This document shows positions 7,528-15,402 of a stretch of DNA of 64,000 bases, one piece after another. Numbering within the stretch: position 1 is the stretch's first letter; each line of letters begins with the position of its first letter. The translations under genes and the position numbers were made by a program. This stretch comes from Psychrobacter sp. JCM 18901 (GTDB lineage Bacteria > Pseudomonadota > Gammaproteobacteria > Pseudomonadales > Moraxellaceae): positions 186,001 through 250,000 of the forward strand of contig NZ_BAWH01000001.1 in NCBI RefSeq assembly GCF_000586435.1, given 5' to 3'. Under the pieces are notes generated by a model. The model saw only the letters and a list, made by a program, of their open reading frames with translations. It searched no databases and was not told the origin of the DNA.

Positions 7528-10075
7528 CCACCACACCACAAACGATAGACAATAAAAAAAGCCCATGCGGACAACATGGGCGCTCATACTCTCTTACAGG
7601 ATTGCAAGCCACCTACAGAGGAACAGCTGGCAAACAATCCGTTTTTAATCAAACTCAATGACATGCTAGAACCTGAACGGCTGCTATTCGTTACAGGTGA
7701 CACCACTATATATTATGGTGAACAAATTGGCAAAACTGAACCAACAGCCAACACCATAGGCTTAGCATTGACCGACAAACAAGGCGATACAGTAGGCGCG
7801 GTATTCTACACACCAAACAGCAAATCAAAGCCCATTGTCATTGATCCTACAGGTTATGGCGCTATTGTCATTGGTGAGCCAAACAAAGCCAATGAAATGA
7901 TAGCGTTTAATGACCTTGATAGCGGTATTGATGTTTACAGCTACCTGATGGGCAGCGATAAAACAATCATTGTTAGCCCTCACAAAACCAAGCAGTGCCT
8001 TAAAAAGATGGTGCAGCACTGGAGCAGTGGATCACAAGTAATTGTACCTATGACACTTGATGACAAGGGCTTGATAAACCTATTGGCAGGTGTGAGAGCG
8101 CAAGCATTGGTTACTGTGGCTCATATCGTCACTATGCTACAAAATGACAGCTACGAAGCGATACTGGCAGACAGTGACACCCAGCTAATCAACTTACAAG
8201 ATACTGCCTATTATCCTGAATGGCGCGATGATCCCCAGCTGAATGAACCGATGATCTACAGTGATGGGCGTTTTGAGCTTTACCACGATGGACTGTTTTT
8301 CGTGAAGTATAACGATGATGACCCAGCAAACATTACGTTCAAGTTTAAGGCGTTTGTTTGTTCACCGATAGAGGTTATCGCCAAAACAAGGGACACAAGC
8401 AGCGTACATGGGGACGGTTACTGCAGTGGCGCGATGATGACAGCGTATTGCATACATGGTCAATACCGTTATCACTACTGCAAGGTGATGCAAGGGAATA
8501 CCGCCGTGAGCTTGCCAGTCAAGGCTTGAACATTACCACCAACCCCAAACAGCGCAGCTACTTAGACACCTACATTCAAAACTACCCTATTCACAAACGG
8601 GCGTTATGCGTGGATAAGTTAGGCTGGCACGATAAGCAATATATATTACCTGACAGGGCCATAGGCAGCGATGGTAAACAGCTTATTGTCTATCAGTCTG
8701 CAAATAGCATTAACAGCACCTTAACCCAGCAGGGAGAGCTAGCCCAGTGGCGCGATAACTTATGCAAACCACTAGCAGAGCAAAGCCGTTTTGTTTTCTC
8801 TATTGCTTGCGCGTTTGCAGGTCAATTACTGGAGTTATTAGAGTATGACGGGGGCGGTTTTCATCTCTTAGGATCATCAAGCATGGGCAAGTCATTATCG
8901 CTTAAATTGGCTGCTAGTGTATGGGGCAACCCTAACAAGTATGTTAAGACATGGCGCAGCACTGATAACGCACTAGAGAGCACAGCAAGCGAGCACAACG
9001 ACAGTTTTTACCACTTGATGAGATCAGCGAATGTGATCCCAAAATAGTAGGTAAGACCGTTTACATGCTGGCTAATGGTCAAGGTAAAGGACGTAGTACC
9101 ACCACTGGACACAATCGCATAGCCAAAACATGGCGCATTATCTTTTTGTCTAATGGTGAGGAGTCGCTACAAAATTTCATGGCGCAAGCAGGACAGAAAA
9201 CGAATGCAGGTATTGAGGTTCGAGTCGCGCATATTGATGCTGATGCTGGCAAAGGGTTAAAGACCTTTGATAGTTTGGTACTGGCAAAAACAAGCGAAGC
9301 ACAAGCCGATAGGATCAAAGAGCTGTCACACGCTTACTATGGATCAGCTGGCATAGCATGGCTAGAACATATCACCAGTGATAAGGCAGCGACCACCGCC
9401 AACGCTGGGCAGCTTGTCAGTGACTTTATGAACCAGTACAGCGACCTGACAGCACAAGCGCATAGAGTGGCTAAACGGTTCGCTATCGTGAGCGCAGCTG
9501 GTGAGATAGCAACACAGGCAGGTATAACGGGGTGGCAAGCAGGACAAGCAACGACAGCCGTCATGACATGCTTAGATAATTGGCTTGATAACTATGGGCG
9601 TGATGGTGAGCATGAGCAGCGCCAAATTATAGATCATATCAAAGCGTTTATTGAACAGCACGGATCAAGTCGTTTTCAGCCTTGCCACATTCACACATAC
9701 CAAGACTTTGAACCCAAGATAACCAACCGCGCTGGCTATCACAATTACGACACAGGGGAATACTATTTCTCTACCAGTACCTTTGATGAAGTCTGTTCAC
9801 CATTTAACAAAAGCAAAGTCTTACAAGTGTTAGATGAAGCTGGATTGTTGAATGTGACTGAGAATGACCGTAAGACTTGCAAAGTGCCTTTACCATTCAA
9901 AAAGAACCGCCAGCGTGTTTATGCGGTCAAAAGTGAGATATTAAGTTGTGAAACTAAAAAAAGCACTGGGACAACTGGGACAACTGGGACAACCTATACA
10001 CCACAAGGGCTAGAACCTGTCCCAAGTATTAAAACACCACTGGGACAGCTGGGACAAAATAGCTCAATTTGTTAA
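7524..10075 (+). CDS. DUF927-type primase-helicase of the element, three frameshifts
   Basis: Putative replication protein of about 850 aa. ATG 7524 follows a strong GGGGGAA; removing one A from the A7 run at 7554-7560 joins it to the long frame from 7576. Further breaks lie near 8409-8412 (GGGG for GGGGG) and near 9003-9009 (T5 for T6). The N-terminal part (7600-8200) may hold a toprim or primase-like region. The DUF927 part has Walker A GSSSMGKS (8871-8894), an acidic LDEISECD after the third repair (Walker B-like) and IIFLSNGE (sensor-like). The C-terminus is a low-complexity Gly-Thr stretch encoded by the TGGGACA cluster. Such proteins unwind and initiate replication of satellites and islands. 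Confidence 0.8.
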
Positions 10076-10165
10076 TCTGTCCCAAGTGTCCCAAAGGCTA
10101 AAAAAGGGCTGGGACAGCTGAAAGCCAGTAAGTACGGGCGCTGTCCCGTTGTCCCAAGTGTCCCA
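9967..10165 (+). repeat. Cluster of 12 TGGGACA/TGTCCCR motifs, candidate origin or binding array
   Basis: Six GGGACA copies on the + strand and six in the opposite orientation lie within 199 bp. The first three are in tandem with a 9-nt period, and three TGTCCC copies lie within 10142-10165. Eleven of the twelve are TGGGACA or its complement and one is TGTCCCG. The array spans the 3' end of the primase-helicase gene and the DNA after its stop. Dense repeats beside an initiator gene resemble iterons or the P4 crr region. The function is inferred. Confidence 0.7.
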
Positions 10166-10285
10166 AGCAAAAAAGCAGATGCAGACAAAAATAATCTAAG
10201 GTGGGCGTTTATCGTTTGCCTTTTTTTGTGCCTGATGTTTATAAATGTTTATCGTGAGATCAGGTTAATGACTAACCTGTATTAA
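10076..10285 (+). other. Open frame continuing past the primase-helicase stop, encoding a membrane segment
   Basis: After the TAA at 10073-10075 the same frame stays open for 69 codons. It encodes VPSVPKAKKG, then GRCPVVPSVPSKK, then a hydrophobic segment (WAFIVCLFLCLMFINVY) and a short tail ending at TAA 10283. No ATG precedes the membrane part, so it would need readthrough, a repaired indel or a non-standard start. It may be a decayed separate gene. Confidence 0.35.
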
Positions 10286-10343
10286 GTACTCCATGCTAAC
10301 GTGAGCAGCTCAAATAGGAAGTACTAAAGATATCGAAGTCAGT
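10286..10343. other. Short non-coding gap inside the element
   Basis: 58 bp between the post-helicase open frame and the opposite-strand exported-protein gene. Nothing recognised. Confidence 0.3.
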
Positions 10344-10658
10344 TTAATTCATTGAATTAAGTTCTTTATAGCATGCTAGGTAATTCATTGAAGTAAACTC
10401 TTCTACCGCTTGTTGCTTATCGTCTTCACTACTGTAACGAGGCTCATTGAAGCTAAGCTAATTAATTCAATTGCGAGGGCATCTTCATCTCCGAATGCCT
10501 TTTCTGCTGCATTTATTAAAGTCGATGCAGCCATACCATTTTGTCTTGCAGCCATTATAAAACCTGCACTTTCTGAAACAGTTTCACAAATATCATCTTC
10601 AGCTTGTGCAAAAATAGAAACAACTGATAAGCCAATCGTTAAAAGTATTTTTTTTCAA
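10344..10658 (-). CDS. Small periplasmic protein with two conserved Cys, frameshifts
   Basis: About 104 aa when repaired. A hydrophobic signal (ILLTIGLSVVSIFAQA) is followed by EDDICETVSESAGFIM and, after restoring one A near 10430, EPRYSSEDDKQQAVEEF and YLACYKELN. The pattern DIC...A..R..G, a Pro-Arg-Tyr segment and a second Cys near the end is common in small secreted proteins carried by proteobacteria and prophages; I know no function. TTG at 10658 with GGGAG upstream is the likely start, assuming A9 rather than A8 after it. The gene is opposite to the replication operon, so it is probably independent cargo. Confidence 0.55.
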
Positions 10659-10803
10659 AGTTTATTCTCCCTAATAAAAAAGAAATATAGCTGACAAATA
10701 ATTTAATATAATCAATAGCGGATTATAGATAAAATCAGTTTTGAGACTATCACTTGCTAAAAACAGTCTTAGACACGTTAGGCGATTACTGCCAAGCCTT
10801 TTT

Positions 10804-10850
10804 TTATAATGTAAAAAAACTAAGGTTTCCCTAATTTTCTTACATTATAA
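10804..10850. repeat. 11-bp perfect inverted repeat with 25-nt spacer
   Basis: TTATAATGTAA (10804-10814) and TTACATTATAA (10840-10850) lie between two opposite-strand small genes. The AT-rich arms and wide spacing suggest a protein-binding site more than a terminator. Confidence 0.4.
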
Positions 10851-10861
10851 AAATATAGAAA

Positions 10862-10892
10862 AGTCGCAAGGTTCTTAAAAGACCTTTGCGAC
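10862..10892 (-). terminator. Hairpin terminator after the YHYH-like gene
   Basis: GTCGCAAGGT and ACCTTTGCGAC pair with one bulged A. On the minus strand the hairpin is followed by a T-rich run. It sits 28 nt past the stop of the small gene. Confidence 0.55.
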
Positions 10893-10919
10893 TCAAAAAT
10901 ACTAAATTAAACTTCTTAC

Positions 10920-11045
10920 TTAATGACAGTGATAAGTACCTCGTTTGGTGTCATTGTGGCAACCTGATGCATCAGTTCCACCACCATGAGCGAAAGCAGC
11001 TGAAGCGAATGTTACTGTGAAAAGTACTACTAGTAGCTTTTTCAT
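10920..11045 (-). CDS. Tiny secreted YHYH-like protein
   Basis: 41 aa. A signal peptide (MKKLLVVLFTVTFASAAFA) leaves a 22-residue mature peptide HGGGTDASGCHNDTKRGTYH ending CH. The HGGG...GCH...K.G.YHCH pattern is the short YHYH motif seen in small exported proteins; the two Cys and several His could bind metal. GGGA lies 8 nt before the ATG and a hairpin follows the stop, supporting a real gene. The role is unknown; it is probably cargo of the element. Confidence 0.7.
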   Translation of the reverse strand: MKKLLVVLFTVTFASAAFAHGGGTDASGCHNDTKRGTYHCH

Positions 11046-11788
11046 AAAATTATCCCACTATAGTTGATTAATATAGATTCTACTATATGTAAAAATACGA
11101 AGTATTGATACTTAATAAACCATTACAATATTGGTTTTATCATTAGTTTTTCTAAACTTTGAGCTGATATTATCTCAATATGAGAATTGTTATGTCTGAA
11201 TCAGTATTGGCACGCATCGTAGCAATGAGATATGTATAATTTTCGAACTCGTTAAAACCTGACAAAACCTTACATTCAAAACCAATTTGCATGTTGTCAT
11301 TTGTTAACATTGGCAGACAGTACCGACTTAATAAAACTTAACATTGAAAACCAAAGCACACACCGCTAAACGCTGGAATAGATGCCCCCAAGTTTGGGGT
11401 TATTTAGTTTTCGGAGTCCATAAAAGGGACAATTTACGGACATCATAAGCAGGGTCAAAAATGAGTTTATGGAACAGTACGCACACGCGCGAAGCAAGCA
11501 CCAATGACGGGGGTTCTTGGAGTCCATAAAAAGGGGACTTTTCGGACAGGTATCGAGGGGGGTATTGTTTTGAGTGTTGAGCGTATCGACAGAGGACACC
11601 GCCACCATTCACACGCACAAAATAAAAACCATTTCAAAAAGAGGTTAAAGGGACTTTCGCGACAAGTATCGTAAGAGTAGGGCTTACAGCGATCAGCAGT
11701 AGGTTAAAGCCGTGTTAAAAGTTAAAGCACACTGTTTGTCAGTCATGCTAAGGTATAGTGTATTGAATGGACACCAGTGGACGAATAG
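11046..11788. other. 743-bp non-coding stretch of the element, rich in imperfect repeats
   Basis: No convincing gene. It holds a 22-bp imperfect direct repeat (11264-11285 and 11333-11354, 19 of 22 identical) and the GGAGTCCATAAAA repeats listed separately. The left end must carry the promoter of the small YHYH-like gene and the right end that of the lipoprotein gene. Confidence 0.45.
11413..11665 (+). repeat. Two 30-bp imperfect repeats plus a partial third
   Basis: GGAGTCCATAAAA...CGGACA occurs at 11413-11442 and 11519-11548 (106 bp apart). A partial copy at about 11649-11665 shares GGACTTTCG and GACAAGTATCG with the DNA of the second copy. They may be binding sites or relics of a duplicated gene segment. 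Confidence 0.45.
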
Positions 11789-12190
11789 ATGAACAAGTTA
11801 ATCCCTATAATCTTATTATCACTGACAGCTTGCCAGCCCAGTAAAAATACGATTGATAATGTTGATGATGCTATAACTGTTCATGATTTATATTGGTCAG
11901 GTTATGGCAATGTTCAGCCATACCCGTTTACTACTGAGTATGGTCATATTGCTTGCAGTTTAAACGAAGTAACATATTATCCTGATGATACGATCAATGA
12001 TGAGTCGCAAGTAGGCTTGCCATTAAACAAGCTAGCTCAACAAAGACAAGATGAAAGCGGTATAACAGCAACCGTACCAAACGCCATAAAGCCTAATGCT
12101 GATTTGTCCGAAGCTATTAGAATGGGGCTAGATAGGTGCAAGCAGGTACAACAGCAATTAGATAAACTTAGATCAGAAAGTGGTATGTAA
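11789..12190 (+). CDS. Small lipoprotein, DUF2511 (YebY)-like
   Basis: 133 aa. A short lipoprotein signal ends in LTAC (Cys at about residue 15). The mature part has WSGYGNVQPYPFTTEYGHIA followed by CSLNEVTYY and GLPLNKLA, resembling the DUF2511 pattern of a Trp/Pro-Phe segment, a Cys and a terminal small-protein motif. A second Cys sits in the helical C-terminus (DRCKQVQQQ). It is the last gene before attR and reads outward to the right junction, a usual place for cargo. The family assignment is tentative. Confidence 0.6.
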   Translation: MNKLIPIILLSLTACQPSKNTIDNVDDAITVHDLYWSGYGNVQPYPFTTEYGHIACSLNEVTYYPDDTINDESQVGLPLNKLAQQRQDESGITATVPNAIKPNADLSEAIRMGLDRCKQVQQQLDKLRSESGM

Positions 12191-12451
12191 AAAAATCAAT
12201 GAGCTAAACTTTTAATTTCGCTTATGTGAAAATATGCATATGTCAGCGGTCACCGCTTGTGAAGCCCTGAACAATTACACCACCCTAGTATGTTAAAGCA
12301 GTAAATAATTACAAAATAATATTTAGTTGATAGGGTTGGCATTGAATAACAGCAAAATAAAAAAACGATTGTTGGTATTATGGTTGGTATCGTCTATTTT
12401 TAAATTGTTAATAATGTTTATTATCAGTTACTTATAGCTATGGTTTGGTTT
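12191..12451. other. Right-end non-coding DNA of the element
   Basis: Holds a 6-1-6 palindrome AGCGGTCACCGCT (12245-12257), the right paired GTTGGTAT motif (12371-12390) and AT-rich DNA before attR. No gene seen. Confidence 0.5.
12371..12390 (+). repeat. Right copy of the paired GTTGGTAT motif
   Basis: GTTGGTATTATGGTTGGTAT differs by one base from 2269-2288. It lies 61 bp inside attR, in the same orientation as the left copy. Confidence 0.5.
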
Positions 12452-12470
12452 CCGCCATCTCCACCAAACA
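12452..12470 (+). repeat. attR
   Basis: Exact 19-bp copy of 2153-2171. The sequence just before it (GGTTTGGTTT) does not match ssrA, so this is only the truncated end created by integration. Confidence 0.92.
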
Positions 12471-12475
12471 TTAAA

Positions 12476-12508
12476 AATCCGATCACTTAGGTGGTCGGAT
12501 TTTTTTTG
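12476..12508 (+). terminator. Displaced chromosomal ssrA terminator
   Basis: AATCCGATCAC-TTAG-GTGGTCGGATT followed by seven T. It starts just after attR, where the terminator of uninterrupted ssrA would lie. Confidence 0.8.
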
Positions 12509-12758
12509 TCTAAATTTTATGGTTAATTAAAGAAACAATGATACCAATAAACTTTTGATGAGAAAGTAAAAACTATTTATATAGAGTAATCATCAAGTCT
12601 TTGAAGTTGAATCACAGTTTTTCGTCGCCTATGGAGAACATAATATTAACTTGTCTTAAAGAATAATTCTGATTATTCTTAGTTGAGGCCTATTCTTCGC
12701 ATCAGGCAATGCAGTAGCAAGAATAAGCGGACTTTCAAATAACTACAGGGAATGTATT
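12509..12758. promoter_or_regulatory. Upstream region of the acyl-CoA synthetase with an 8-bp palindrome
   Basis: AAGAATAA-TTCTGA-TTATTCTT (12659-12680) is a perfect inverted repeat about 80 bp before the start codon and may be an operator. CAGGGA precedes the ATG at 12759. Confidence 0.4.
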
Positions 12759-14387
12759 ATGTTAGGAAAAATGATGTATCAGCCATTGCTGATCAGTGGT
12801 CTAATCGAACACGCTGCCCGTTATCATGGCGATACGGCGGTTTTGTCCAAAGAAGTCGATGGACAGATGACTCATACCAATTGGCGTACTGTCTCAGATA
12901 ACTCAAAACGATTGGCCAATGCGTTGGCTACACTGGGACTTCAATCATCAGAACGCATAGCGACCTTGGCTTGGAATAATCGTCGTCATTTAGAAGCTTG
13001 GTATGCGATTTCAGGTAGTGGCATGGTTTGCCATACTATCAATCCACGTTTGTTCCCTGAGCAGCTTAGCTACATTATCAATGACGCTGATGATCGAGTA
13101 CTGTTTTTGATACTACTTTCCTACCGTTAATTATGGCAATCAAAGAGCATATCAAAGGTGTTGAACACTTCATTTGTCTAAGTGATCGAGATGATAGTAT
13201 CGTAGAAAAACTGCCTAATGTATTGTTCTTTGATGAGCTATTAGCAGAAAATTCTACTGACTTTGACTGGCCTCAATTCGATGAAGCAACAGCCAGCTCT
13301 TTATGCTACACATCAGGAACTACTGGTAACCCTAAAGGGATTTTATATACGCATCGCTCTTCTGTGCTACATGCGATGGCGTTATGCATGCCTGATGTCT
13401 CCGCGCTCTCTGCACAAGACGTTTTGTTACCCGTGGTACCGATGTTCCATGTCAATGCGTGGGGCACGCCTTATGCAGCTGCCTTGACTGGTTGCTCTCT
13501 CATACTTCCTGGTCCAAATCTCGATGGTGATAGTCTGGTATCTCTTATTGATGATTGTCATGTCACGGTTGCTTTGGGTGTTCCAACGATTTGGCAAAGT
13601 CTATTGACCGCTGCCAAAGCCCGAGGTAGCAAGCTTGATAGTATGACGCGTACCATTGTCGGAGGGGCGGCATGTCCACCATCGGTAATCAAAACGTTTA
13701 GAGAAGACTTTAACTGCGATGCGGTGCATGGTTGGGGCATGACAGAAACTAGCCACTTGGAACGATGAATCAAATAAAAGCCAAGCATAAATCGCTGAGT
13801 AAAGATGAGATTAATGAGTTGCGTAACTCTCAAGGTCGTCCGCCCTACGGCGTTCAGCTACGTCTCATAGATACTGATGAACCGCTACAGCGAGTCGAAG
13901 AAGATGGTATGTCTCAAGGTCGTTTACAGATCAAAGGTCATTGGATCATCAATGACTATTACACAGAAAATCCTGATGCGATAACTGAAGATGGTTGGTT
14001 CGACACAGGCGATATTGCAACCATTGATGCCGATGGCTATATGAATATTCGGGATCGCTCAAAAGATTTGATCAAATCTGGTGGAGAGTGGATATCGTCA
14101 GTAGAGCTTGAAAACATCGCAGTCGCCCATCCGCAGATAAGAATGGCGGCCGCTATTGCTGCAAAGCATAAAAAAATGGAGCGAGCGCCCAGTATTGATT
14201 GTGGTGAAAGAACCAGATTCAGAAATCGATGAGTCGCAAGTGCTGAGCTTTTACGAAGGTAAAATCGCCAGCTGGCAAATACCCGATAAAGTCATATTTG
14301 TAGATAATATCGTCCTAAATGGCGCTGGGAAAATGGTCAAAAAAAGATCTGCGTGATGACTATGGCAATGTGTTATTAGGTAGCTGA
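12759..14387 (+). CDS. Medium/long-chain fatty-acyl-CoA synthetase, four frameshifts
   Basis: Activates a fatty acid with ATP and CoA via an acyl-adenylate, in the cytosol. Motifs in order: P-loop YTSGTTGNPKG, gate/adenine region GWGMTETS, GWFDTGDIATID and the hinge DRSKDLIKSGGEWIS, with the C-terminal GKMVKKDLRD after repair. Frame breaks lie near 13105 (T5 for T6), 13752 (GCCAC for GCCCAC), 14170-14176 (A7 for A6) and 14339-14345 (A7 for A6). Repaired it is about 542 aa, normal for this family. The substrate is likely medium or long-chain fatty acids by resemblance to AlkK-type enzymes. It is a single-gene unit between the element and tRNA-Leu. Confidence 0.88.
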
Positions 14388-14671
14388 TTTGGCTGTTAAG
14401 AGCATAAATTGATAATGCTACTTGCCAAACCAAGTGTGTAATCTAGATAGGTTTTTTTAAGAATAGTGGTATAGGTGAGTAGGGCGTTTGAGATGCTCGT
14501 CATCTATATCGCTTGTCATGATCATTATTTCAAATGAGCACTGACAGGTTAAGGTACATCAGATGCACGGATTGGGCTAGATAAGACAGGACAGTATAGA
14601 ACGCCAGATACAGCAAAGCCCCTGATATCAGGGGCTTTGGATGTTCTATAAGATAGTATAGGACTATGTAA
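14388..14671. other. Gap between acyl-CoA synthetase and tRNA-Leu
   Basis: Contains the perfect 24-bp palindrome AAAGCCCCTGAT/ATCAGGGGCTTT (14615-14638), probably a terminator or processing hairpin just downstream of the leftward tRNA-Leu. Nothing else recognised. Confidence 0.55.
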
Positions 14672-14757
14672 TGGTACCCGGAGCGGACTTGAACCGGCAC
14701 GCTATTGCTAGCGAGGGATTTTAAATCCCTTGTGTCTACCAATTTCACCACCCGGGC
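14672..14757 (-). tRNA. tRNA-Leu (UAA)
   Basis: Reads GCCCGGGTGGTGAAATTGGT at the 5' end, anticodon loop TTTAAAA within stem AGGGA/TCCCT (anticodon TAA), a long variable arm, GGTTCAAGTCC T-loop and encoded ACCA. 86 nt, as expected for a class II tRNA. Confidence 0.96.
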
Positions 14758-14881
14758 AAAACTTGTTTTATCTAAGATGTAAACTAGCTGATAGACCATC
14801 TAGTTACTAGATAAGTGGTCGCTATTATAATCGGTTGTGATAATAATGCAAGCCAAAATTAACGTAAAGTTAATAAATAAT

Positions 14882-14955
14882 TGGAGGCTGGAGTCGGAAT
14901 CGAACCGGCGTTAACGGAGTTGCAGTCCGCTGCATGACCACTCTGCCATCCAGCC
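14882..14955 (-). tRNA. tRNA-Cys (GCA)
   Basis: Reads GGCTGGATGGCAGAGTGGTC at the 5' end, anticodon loop CTGCAAC in stem GCGGA/TCCGT (anticodon GCA), GGTTCGATTCC T-loop and encoded TCCA. 74 nt. Confidence 0.96.
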
Positions 14956-15137
14956 AATCAAGGTCGCCTATATTAGCAAAAATATAGTAAATTACAAGTC
15001 CTTTTTTTCATTAAAAACAGCTTATTTATTATCTTATCTATATTTAGCCCCAATTTAGAAGCGTTTATACTGTTAATAGGCTTTTTCAAACTATTAGTAA
15101 ACCAGTGTTTGATGATGATGGTTTAAAATATAGTGCG

Positions 15138-15272
15138 CTAAACTATATCTCTATTGTTACGTTTGGCACTTTTCACATCACGATAAGTGGCCGTGCAAAT
15201 TAATACGAGTACGCCAAGAGTAATGGCGGGCCAAATTAAGATATATAAGCCGTAGATAAAGACGTTGTCCAT
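15138..15272 (-). CDS. Small membrane subunit associated with the sodium:solute symporter
   Basis: 44 aa, too short for most gene finders. One membrane segment (LYILIWPAITLGVLVLICTA) is followed by a basic tail (YRDVKSAKRNNRDIV). AAGGAGATATC lies directly before the ATG at 15272. Such 40-45 aa proteins are often annotated as putative transporter small subunits and sit beside SSS-family symporters, as here (symporter stop at 15392, same strand). It may stabilise the transporter; the function is inferred. Confidence 0.75.
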   Translation of the reverse strand: MDNVFIYGLYILIWPAITLGVLVLICTATYRDVKSAKRNNRDIV

Positions 15273-15353
15273 GATATCTCCTTATAATATTGCTAAGTAA
15301 GTAGCGATTAGCCAAATACTTCTGGCCAATCGGCACTTGGATAAAGCGACTTT

Positions 15354-15402
15354 GATTTAAGATTTAAGATTTAAGATTTAAGATTTAAGATTTAAGATTT
15401 AA
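15354..15402 (+). repeat. Seven tandem copies of GATTTAA at the symporter 3' end
   Basis: Perfect 7-bp unit repeated seven times. The symporter stop codon lies inside it. On the minus strand the unit reads TTAAATC; it offers TAA periodically, so copy-number change would change the C-terminus by only a few residues. Confidence 0.9.

Larger units (their letters stand above)
2153..12470 (+). mobile_element. 10.3 kb integrative element (satellite or island type) in ssrA
   Basis: Bounded by 19-bp direct repeats of the ssrA end and carrying an integrase next to attL. Gene order: integrase, unknown coiled-coil gene, AlpA-like regulator, HTH protein, KilA-N protein, two unknowns, DUF927 primase-helicase, motif cluster, small exported proteins on the opposite strand, repeats and a lipoprotein. 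An integrase, AlpA regulator and helicase without structural or conjugation genes is the layout of P4-like satellites and replicative islands. The inserted unit is 10,299 bp. Whether it still excises cannot be told from sequence. Confidence 0.9.

Noticed and set aside
9967-10165. CRISPR-like array
   Set aside because: The units are 7-9 nt, partly overlapping and in both orientations, with no regular spacers and no cas genes.
10410-10694. 94-codon frame on the + strand
   Set aside because: The opposite strand encodes a signal peptide plus the DIC...PRY pattern, so the + frame is its shadow.
11366-11618. Two overlapping minus-strand frames
   Set aside because: They run across the imperfect 30-bp repeats, have no ribosome site and show no family features; I treat the region as repeats.
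2153-12470. Complete prophage
   Set aside because: No capsid, portal, tail, terminase or lysis gene could be recognised.
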